A stretch of DNA of 64,000 nt from Portulaca oleracea (lineage: Eukaryota > Streptophyta > Magnoliopsida > Caryophyllales > Portulacaceae): contig CM055892.1 of NCBI GenBank assembly GCA_029582165.1, positions 3,567,347-3,631,346 on the forward strand. Reading direction: 5' to 3'. Within the stretch, counting starts at the first letter, position 1. Each line of letters begins with the position of its first letter. Below the pieces are notes generated by a model. The model was given only the letters and a program-made list of their open reading frames with translations, was not told the DNA's origin and searched no databases. A program made the position numbers and the translations under genes. Below, in pieces: positions 56,308 through 64,000 of this stretch.

Positions 56308-57540
56308 ATGGGACGAGCAAAACGTGCCCGATCCGAGCCGAATGCACCGCCCCATCTACTGTTGAACCCAGAAGAACCGCTATGGGACAACTCGCCTCAG
56401 AATGATGTGACCAAAGTAAAAGTCAGCTTCCGGGATGAAATGCATAAGGCGAGGTACGACAGGCTGAAAAAGTGAAAAAATCTGTGCTCCGGACTTATAC
56501 CACGAATAGACGGCTCGGGATGTCTACTGTAAACTGATCATGGACTTTTTCATCAAAGTTATGGGCTGGGAAGTTTTCGCCACAATCAACGAGCCCATTA
56601 TCGAGCAGCCGGTGCTTGAGTTTCTGAGTTCTTTAGTGGTAAAGGAAGACGGCACGTCCAATGCCACCTTCTCATACATTGTGGCTAAGAAGGAGGTTGA
56701 GTGTACGGTCCAGGACCTTTGCAATGCTTTAGGCGTTCCTGAGGATGGTATCTTCTACGGGGAGTGTGTCAAATTTGATGAGCAAGAAGCCATGCGAGCC
56801 CTCCCCTGTTGGAGGAGATGATATCCAAAGTTTCGAACCCCAAAAATTGCAAGTTTATTTCCCGAGCAATTCTAAAGCCAGAGACTTTTGTAATCTGAGC
56901 GTCCGCATCTTTCACCGCATCATCTCAAACTCCGTCTTCGGCCACGACACCGGGCATTCAAGCATCCGCAAAGACGACCTCTTCATCCTCTACAACGCTA
57001 TCAATGGTCGCCGGGTCAACACTGGCTCATGCATCCTCCACTGTCTTCGGGAAATAAGCCTCGAAACCCGGAACATGACCCTTGGCATGAGTCACATCAT
57101 CTGCCATTTTCTAAGGAACCAAGGGTTTGAGTCTTATCTAGGCAAGTGGACCCCACGGTACTTCTCTGATCCTATCGACGGTGTTCGCCTACGGAATATG
57201 GAATTCTTGGAGAAAAACAAAACGTGAACACTCTACCGCCATGGAAACAACACTCATAGCGTCGCGGTTCATTTGGCTGACGATCATGCTGAAGAGTGCT
57301 TAGATGTCTCCGATCGACGAAATTGGTCTTGTGGCCAAGAATTCGGGGGGGGGGGGGCGCTATGTGGTGAGTGGTCCTTGGGAGCCCGAAGAGAAAGGTG
57401 ACGAGCAAGTAGAAGAAGATGGGGAAGGGGACGATGAATTAAGGTATGCTCGAGGCCCAACAAGAGATTCTTGTTGGCATCCAGTCACAGCTCTAACCCC
57501 GTCCTCCTCCGGGAGGATCCACTTGAGGACTGTTTGTAAG
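56308..57540 (+). pseudogene. 3' ORF of F (env-position protein of unknown function)
   Basis: The start at 56308 reads MGRAKRARSEPNAPP, basic and proline-rich. The first piece stops at 56473. The reading resumes with MDFFIKVMGWEVFATINEPI at 56540, a globular domain ending CTVQDLCNALGVPEDG. A frame change near 56810 follows, then LSVRIFHRIISNSVFG, DDLFILYNAINGRRVNTG, then GMSHIICHFLRNQGFESYLG and FSDPIDGVRLRNMEFLEK, with a stop at 57223. A G run at about 57346-57357 and an acidic piece finish the remnant; the coiled-coil and YYPYSPPGG tail of C are reduced to PPPGRI-like remains. The domain resembles proteins called putative plant transposon protein (from memory). No signal peptide or membrane anchor is visible. 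Confidence 0.65.
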
Positions 57541-59676
57541 CATTTCCCGCCCCCACCCGATCTTTGTCATTAGTTTTTACTTACTTTATGATGTGAAGTA
57601 TAAGTGTGGGGGGATGCTTCATCGGGGTTGGATGCAAAGGCTTTGTGGTTTTGGCGTGTAGGTGTCTCGGGTGGTTTTGGCTTGTTTTGGTGTTGATCTC
57701 AAGGTCGGTTGCTTTTGGTTGTTGGTCTGTCGTAGTTGGGATGTTTTTTTTTTGTTTTTAGTTGGTCGTTGGTCGTGTTTTGGCCGGTGATAGTTTAGTT
57801 TGTTTGTTGTTTGGTTGTATTTTGGGACGTGGTTGTTTTGGATGTAATGAACGGTTGTCTTCAATGAAATGAAATGAATCATGTCCGTTTGGTTAGTTTG
57901 TGTTGAGTTTCACCCTTATTTCCCGCCTGAATGAGTGAGATTCGGGGATAAGGTATGTCATTAGCAATGTAGATTTTGTTTATAGGTTTGTTTTCCCCTT
58001 TGTAGTTTTCTTTCAAAGTCTAGTTAGTTTCTCTTTTGCTTTTGTTTTCATTCTCGCATGAAAAGTCGTCTTTTGCTCTAATATCGTTGTGATTCACTTG
58101 AACGACGACCCCGGATCAAAGTTTCAACGCTTATGGAGAGTTTGAGGTGATATCTTTCCCCCTTGCTCTTTCTTATGTGAATTCTCATCATGATCCGTCG
58201 TATGCTTGATTTTCTTTTGGGTGGCGAACCCCTTTGAGTGTTTGTGTTAGGATATTATTGTTGTTGGTCGCCACCATTTTTAATTGCTAGATGTCTGTAT
58301 TTGTCTGTTTTTGTAGGTTCTTTACCCATTCCATGTGACACCTTCCCACAATGAGGACATTGTGGCGTTTTAAGTGTTGGGGGGGGGATATTCTGTTTCA
58401 AGGGTAGACCACCTAGCATTTTTTGTTTTTTGTTTTCTTGTTTTTGCCTAAAATCTGAAAAAAAAATTGTGTGGAAAAGGAGAAAAAAGGTAGTGAAAAC
58501 CATAAAAGTTTTCTTTCAGCTTTGTTTTCACTTTGTTTTGCTTTGTTTCTTGGATCTTGTTGTCGAAATTGAGAAGTCGTTCTTAATCTTCTTTAAAAGA
58601 AACCTGTCTGAGAATTTTTGACGCTGTCTCGAATACCAGTCATAACTTACCTTCTTTAGATGACCTTCATCAAGTGTCTAGTGAAACCCCCGATTCCTTT
58701 CACATTCTGGTTGAAGTCGGGAGATTCTAGGGGTTCGTGTCCGAGCTTGTTTTGTTTCCCTTTTTAGCAAATGCAAAGTTAAAAAGAAGGAAAAAGAAAG
58801 AAAAACTACAATAACCGTATTAAGTGGAGTGTGTTGCTGAATGACATCAACCACAATACACTTAGCCAACCTACACAGGCCCGGTATTAGCGGTACGACG
58901 CTATTACCCCTTAAGCTCCTCCCATATCGAATTCTCGGCGGAGGTGTGTATGGAAAAGACCGTGTTGGGAGGGTAAACCCCATATTTAGGCCGTCCAATT
59001 CCCGAAAGTAAGGCTAATACCGACCTATAAAAAAAAAAAGAGAAAAAGAAAAAGCAATTTTGTTGGGAGTACCCAACCCCAAAAGAAAAAAAAGAAGAGT
59101 TTAAGCGTTAATAAAGTGTGGGGCCTTTCCTTGCATCACCTACGGCCGTCACCAAGCCAAGGGCGACCAAATGCGAGGAAGGGCAACTCTTTCCTTGTTC
59201 GTTTCGTTGTTTTTGAGCTCGGGCATGAGTCCTTGGAGTCTTTTGGATTCGGTTGGAACCCACTAGCACTTATGCACTTGGGGTTTCGCTTGACACTAAA
59301 TGTAGGAAATCGAAAATCTTAAAGACTGACTTTTGCTCGGGATAGGGGATTGTGAGATGCTCATAACGGTTGCTTTTGTAGACTTAATAACGTTTTCTTA
59401 ATTAGGTTGCGAGATCTTTTGAATCAAAGCCTTCGTTTTTCTTTTCTTTTTTTTTCTTCGGTTTTGTTTTCACTTTCCCTCTCTCCTTTTTCTTTGGCTT
59501 TTGTGGGTATAGCCGCTACAAACCCTCACCAGTCCATCTCGTCCACCTGGGCTGCCGGGGGGTTCAAAGGGCTTGGTGCATACGCTAAATGCACCCGTTT
59601 CTTTCCCACGACAGAGGAGTTAGTGTTAGCTTAGTTAGTTTTTGTCTTGTTTTACTCGGGACAAGCAAAATTTTAA
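57541..59676 (+). repeat. F 3' non-coding module
   Basis: The part 57541-58080 is T/G-rich with a purine tract at 57603 (AAGTGTGGGGGG). From about 58200 the block matches R1/R2 of A, including a stem-loop with purine tract at 58347-58388. I see no gene. The block ends at the polypurine tract. Confidence 0.7.
58347..58388 (+). other. Stem-loop plus purine tract (F)
   Basis: CACAATGAGGACATTGTG at 58347-58364, then GCGTTTTAAGTGTTGGGGGG. Confidence 0.6.
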
Positions 59677-59693
59677 GTGTGGGGGGGGGGGGG
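59677..59693 (+). other. F polypurine tract
   Basis: AGTGTGGGG extended to a G run of about 13 lies directly before the 3' LTR. Confidence 0.85.
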
Positions 59694-61410
59694 TGTTTAG
59701 ACCCAATTTTGTGTCTAAATACCGCCTAAATCCTTAGGCTTTTGACTTGTTTCATAGCTTAATCTAATAATTTTTAATGCGTTTTTGGTAATTTTGTAGA
59801 TTTCAGAGTTTTTACTCAAAACGTGGTAAAAAGGGCCATTTTCGAACCTAATTTGGGAATCCCGAGATTCCCCGAGCCTTGGTCGAGTCAAAGGCAAAGG
59901 AAATGGAAAGGCCGGACATGTCAAAGAGCTCAAATAGAGAGTAGACTTGCCGAAGATCATCGAAGCGTAACCCTTGCCACACCTTTGGTAGCGGGCGCTA
60001 CCCCTCCAAGCATCACTTGCGTGATTGAACACTCCAAGACGTAGCCCCCGCCACCATTTTCATAGCCGGCGCTACGCCCAGAAGGAATTATTGACCGTAG
60101 CCACGGTGGGTTCATGACCTGCCTAAGGAAGATTTTGGCCGAGCAAGACCGTGGCCACGGTCTCCCAAGATCGTAGCTACGATGGTGCGAAGGAGCGAAA
60201 ATGTCACCTGCCCTAATCGCCAGACCGTACCTACGGTCCAGGGGCACTGTGCTCACGGTGCTGCAAGGAGAAACAGTGAAATCGCCTGAGCTACGCAAGA
60301 CCGTGGCCACGGTCTCATTGACCGTGCCCACGGTCCCCTTCAGACGCGTTTTCTCTGTTTAGCAAAGTGATAAGTTTTGAGTAACAAAATTGGTTTCTAT
60401 ATATTGTATTCAGGTCTTTTAGGTTTGAGGATCTTTTTTTATCATCTATCATCCTATCTTGGCACATACTTATCATACTTTTGAGTATATTTAAGCATTG
60501 AATAGAGTGATTAGTGGGGAGTTTTTACTGAGATTATTGCTCTTGCACTGGAATTTATTTGATTCCTCTTTGAAGTTTGAAGATTATTTCTTATCTTTGG
60601 AGCATTGGAGCTTTATTATTATGGAGTATTTCCTTTGGCATCAAAATCAATGAGCATTTCTTAACTCTTCTCTTTTTAATTCATTATTTACTTATTAATT
60701 CCTGTTTTTTGTTAGTTGGGTTATTTGGTTTTTGTGGATTGTTATTGTTGATTTGAATATCTTTTTAAGCATGAATGAGGTTATTATTGTTGTTAGCATG
60801 TTAGATAGGATGATTAGAGGCTAGAACCATAATGGGTTAGGGAGATTTTAAGGATGTGAATGGTGATTAGGTTTGGGTTAGCAATGTTAGAGAGTAATTA
60901 GTTGAGGAATCAGTTTCCCACTCCTATCCTTCCCTCAAGTAGGATGTATTCGGGTCCGAAAGCTCCCAAATACATCCAACACTCGTGTCGGAAGGTGGGA
61001 ATTGGGATAGTTAGTATTCTATTCATGAAGGTGAATAGAAACTAACTAGGTAATTCCGTTTCATTAACCCTCCGGGTCCTGTCGATGGACCTTGGGGAAG
61101 TTAATCCGGACTATCCTCGGAAGAGGAAGCTCGGTGGGTATTTTCTAACGGAATTACCACTTGATTCTCCCTTCTTGTTATTCTCTTGTTGCAAAACCCA
61201 TTTCCTCATCCCCGTTTGCATCTCGAAGTCTCCCGACACCCATTTTTTCCCCTTTCTGACCGAACATTAGTGTGTTTGTGCTATTTTTACCCTAAATCTA
61301 TCATCGTCTTTATGATCGTAAACCCTACCTAGACTCGAATAGTCATAGCTAAGGCTGCCAGCTCCTTGAGAAAGAACGATAAAAACCGAGGTCTCACAAA
61401 CCACGTTACA
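59694..61410 (+). repeat. F 3' LTR
   Basis: It starts TGTTTAGACCCAATTTTGTG and ends CCACGTTACA, followed by the target duplication GGATG. The palindrome array covers 59967-60334: 59967/59988, 60041/60062, 60094 (its partner is deleted), 60148/60170, 60224/60246 and 60300/60321. The TATA box at 60398 is 64 bp after it. Confidence 0.95.
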
Positions 61411-63033
61411 GGATGTTGTGAGCCAGATGCCAACTTTTACCAATCAGTTTGTCGAGTTCGAACCACCCGCTGAAATCATTGCTAATATAGTGGGAAAGAT
61501 GGACATTCTGTTGAGGAAGTTCTACCCATGTGAGAATCCAATCCATCATGTGTGGGAGTTCAATCGAGTGATGCCGCTCCGAGGTGTCACCACTAAGCAT
61601 TACAAGCAGGTCTTCTCACCATCACTGAATGATGAGGCACTAAACTAGTATTATACCTTTCCCTGGAAGTACGAGGAGATTGGACTGCTTTGCGTAGGGC
61701 ATTTATCGAACACTACAGTAAGATCTAGAAAGATAAGGTGACCTTGACAGACATCATGGCTATTCGACAAAGAGAAAACGAGTCGTTCGCAACATACTAC
61801 GAGAAGTGGCATGCTAAGCTATCTCAAGTAACCAGCATTATTCCCACAGAAATGTAGTTGGACACGTTTGTCCGTGGTTTGAAATCAAGTCTGGTGCAAC
61901 AATTTGACTTTCATGTAGTTGAGAGCTTTGACTACCTGAAGAAGTTATATCCTAAGCTAAAGGCACGCAAGGAAAGGACCGCTGTGTCGCAGAATTAGAA
62001 GGGCAACAATGTAGGAAGAAGGACCACCAATGCTCCTAAGGTGGCTGAGACAAGCTTTGTACAGAATGTGAATCGTGGTCCGCCTTCGAAGACGACCTAC
62101 TTCCAATATTACTCATATACCCCACTAGATATGACTTATGCCGAAGCTTTGGACCGACTGCTAAAATCAAACAAGATTTAGTTGCCAGTACCTAGACCTG
62201 AACCTGAGACTAAGGGACCAGGATGGAACAACAGTGCTTATTGCAAGTATCATCAGACTAGAGGTCATGACACTGAGCGATGCTGGACACTCAAGAATCA
62301 GATTGAGTAGATGATTCGTTCGGAGGCACTGCCAATGCCCAAAGCCGCAAGTAAACTTAATAACAAAAGCAATCCTCTCCCAAATCATGTTATCTTTGTA
62401 GGAGAGGGTACTTTTGATCCATCCGAATGTATCACCGACGAAGAAGCACCTACACTCGTTCCTGAAGATTTGACAGCCTTAACTGTCAACGGTATTTGGG
62501 TTATTGATGAAGAGGACGTGTACGGAGAGGATCCTAATGATGATTTTTGGTCCGATAAGGAAGAGGAAATTCCACCTAGTACTGCATTCTTAACTAGGTC
62601 AGGAAGAGATAACCAAGCGAGGGCTGAACCTGAGGCTCCTCCATCAAATCCAAGTCCTACGAGAACAGAAGTGCTTGCTGCTCCTGAAGGCTTAACAACT
62701 CTTACCATAAATAGCATATGGGCCAGCAATGCCGAAGACGATTATCATCATAGAGGAGTAACTCAGCAACACCTAGAAGAGCTAAGGGACAATCTGTAAG
62801 GTATGGTCATACATTCGACTATTCGCCATGAGAAGAAGGTTCGGGAACACCTCGAGTTTCAAGACCAGCAGATAGAACAACAACGAGAGGCTATGGACAA
62901 CATGTTGGAGGAATTCCGCCGCCTTAAGTATAATTCCGATCCACAAGCTCTGAAGAAAAAGGGGTGGACTCGATGGTTGTTGTGTTTTCCAACTCTGCAT
63001 TTAACCCAAGCGCCTTGATCTCTGCTGATGGAG
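61411..63033 (+). pseudogene. Gag of D, C-terminal part (after F), with Tat-type zinc finger
   Basis: It resumes at VVSQMPTFTNQFVEFEPPAE. The gag core (FYPCENPIHHVWEF at about 61525; WKYEEI near 61655; then IMAIRQRENESFATYYEKWH at about 61755) is broken by stops at 61645, near 61726, 61855 and 62000. The Tat-type zinc finger CKYHQTRGHDTERCWTLK lies at about 62241-62300. Acidic and Pro/Ser-rich stretches follow (62400-62800), then a coiled-coil piece (EHLEFQDQQIEQQREAMDNM at about 62840-62900). The usual next domain, a retropepsin with a D-T/S-G motif, is not visible before the RT. Confidence 0.8.
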
Positions 63034-63110
63034 ATTACCACAAAGTGACCTCGGTCGATGCTATTAACAATAAATGTACCTTAGTGTTAGGAGAACCTTG
63101 TAAGGTCTAG

Positions 63111-64000
63111 TCTGAGTCGAGCACTAGTGAGTCTGTAATCGAGTCCGAGTCAGCTGGGATTAGCCTCAAGTCTGATAAGTTTGTATCCGTTTCTACATTC
63201 AATGAAGTGAACGTTTCTGAATATCTCTATTCTTCTTCCGATCTCCCTAATTGTTGTGCTAATAAATATGAATTTGGTGTTGAACCTTTAAAAGACTTTA
63301 ATGAATTAACACAAGCCATGAATGACCACGAGAATCACATGGTACCTGTCGAAGAAACCACCGCCATCAATGTGGGAACGCCTGAAACTCCCCAGGAACT
63401 GAAAGTTGGCAAATCATTAACCCTGGAGCAACAGGAGTTCACCTCACTTCTAAGGGAATTCCTAGACGTCTTCGCTTGGTCTTATGAAGACATGCCCGAA
63501 ATCGACAGGGAGATCGCTGAGCATGCAATTCCACTATACCCGGATGCTAAGCCGGTACAGCAACGACCTCGCAGAATTAAGAATGAGTGGTCGGAAAAAA
63601 TTCACGGTGAAATCAAGATGCAGTTAGAGGCTAAGTTCATCATAGCAGTAGAATTGCTGGAGTGGGTAGCTAACATCGTGCCTGTGCTGAAGAAGGACGG
63701 AAAGGTTCGGATGTGCGTTGATTTCGGGGACCTGAACAAAGCTAGTCCAAAGGATTGCTTTTGTTTGCCACATATTGACGTTTTGGTCGATCATACCTGT
63801 GGACATGAGCTACTATCATTCATGGATGGGTACGCTGGTTATAATCAGGTCAAAATGGCTGAAGAAGATATGGAGAAAACGTCATTCATCACTCGGTGGG
63901 GAACTTTCTGTTACACCGTCATAACTTTCAGACTGAAGAACGCTGGTGCTACTTACCAACGCACTGCCACTACCCTGCTGCATGACATGATCCACGTAGA
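63111..64000 (+). pseudogene. RT of D (Tat type), N-terminal part, runs off the window
   Basis: The frame is open from the stop at 63108 to the window end, so this part has no stop. A Ser/Glu-rich linker runs to about 63400. RT motifs follow: LREFLDVFAWSYEDMPEIDR, QQRPRRIKNEWS, VPVLKKDGKVRMCVDF, then LSFMDGYAGYNQVKMAEEDM and GTFCYTVITF, all typical of Tat/Ogre RTs. The catalytic YVDD box, RNase H and integrase lie beyond 64000. I call it a pseudogene because the upstream gag is broken. Confidence 0.88.

Larger units (their letters stand above)
47673..61410 (+). mobile_element. F: complete Athila-like Ty3 retrotransposon
   Basis: F is flanked by a perfect 5-bp target duplication GGATG (47668-47672 and 61411-61415). 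It has two long LTRs (1750 and 1717 bp), a tRNA-Asp PBS, gag, a damaged protease, RT, RNase H, integrase, an internal palindrome array, a 3' ORF, a 3' module and a polypurine tract. It is the youngest-looking element here: the LTRs are closely alike and the RNase H-integrase frame is open for 641 codons. It shares LTR start and layout with A, which is likely its non-autonomous relative. Confidence 0.95.
18745..64000 (+). mobile_element. D: Tat/Ogre-like Ty3 element, host of C, E and F
   Basis: D begins with TGTAGACACCGAGATTTTGA at 18745. Its LTR is split by C (18931-31750) and resumes at 31751-33215. A tRNA-Arg PBS follows at 33223 and then a leader split by E (33775-41959). A tandem duplication repeats part of C, the LTR, PBS and leader (42412-46725). 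The gag starts at 47198 and is split by F (47673-61410). The gag then continues at 61411 and an RT runs off the window end. The Tat-type RT (LSFMDGYAGYNQ) and the Arg primer support the lineage. No 3' LTR is in the window. Confidence 0.8.

Noticed and set aside
57345..57358. A polypurine tract at the G run in the F 3' ORF
   Set aside because: There is no GTGT lead-in and no LTR or module boundary next to it. It sits inside the coding remnant and looks like a slippage-expanded G run.
58678..58998. A minus-strand open frame in the F 3' module
   Set aside because: Equivalent frames in A and C are not conserved as protein, and the block is conserved as non-coding DNA.

Overview
This window is plant nuclear DNA, probably from a large eudicot genome, made almost entirely of nested LTR retrotransposons. 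I found no host gene, rRNA, tRNA gene or CRISPR array. Four features point to a plant: primer-binding sites matching plant tRNA-Asp, tRNA-Arg and initiator tRNA-Met; Athila-, Tat- and chromovirus-like Ty3 pols; a Ty1/copia element; and TATA, telo-box, G-box and RY promoter words. The letters Z, B, A, H, D, C, E and F are my own labels. Ends were read by eye and may be off by a few bases.

Layout, left to right. Z (1-2243) is a broken Athila-like gag element cut by B. B (2244-6256) is a chromovirus-like Ty3 element with LTR, PBS, gag, protease, RT and part of RNase H, cut by the left LTR of A. A (6257-16459) is a non-autonomous Athila-like element with gag and protease but no RT, RNase H or integrase. 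H (16460-18744) is a short non-autonomous Ty3 element in internal-LTR-internal order. D (18745 to beyond 64000) is a Tat/Ogre-like element and the scaffold of the rest. C (18931-31750, Athila-like) sits in D's 5' LTR. E (33775-41959, copia, minus strand) sits in D's leader. F (47673-61410, Athila-like, perfect 5-bp target duplication) sits in D's gag. A segment spanning the 3' end of C, the D LTR and the D leader was also tandemly duplicated, giving copy 1 at about 29757-42411 (split by E) and copy 2 at 42412-46725.

How the genes work together. The Athila-like elements share the order LTR, tRNA-Asp PBS, gag, protease, RT, RNase H, integrase, a long spacer, a 3' ORF at the env position, a conserved non-coding 3' module, a purine tract and the LTR. 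Every coding region is damaged. F comes closest to intact, with a 641-codon open stretch for RNase H and integrase, but its protease active site is deleted.

The most unusual signal is regulatory. The U3 of A, C and F carries arrays of 14-16 bp palindromes set in pairs 21-22 bp apart, start to start. The palindrome sequence differs between families. The last palindrome ends 64-66 bp before the TATA box in all six LTRs examined. C and F each carry a second copy of their own array between pol and the 3' ORF, followed by a pyrimidine-rich stretch and a telo-box. This suggests a dedicated internal promoter or protein-binding module for the 3' ORF. The unrelated copia element E has the same kind of array with 20-bp spacing.
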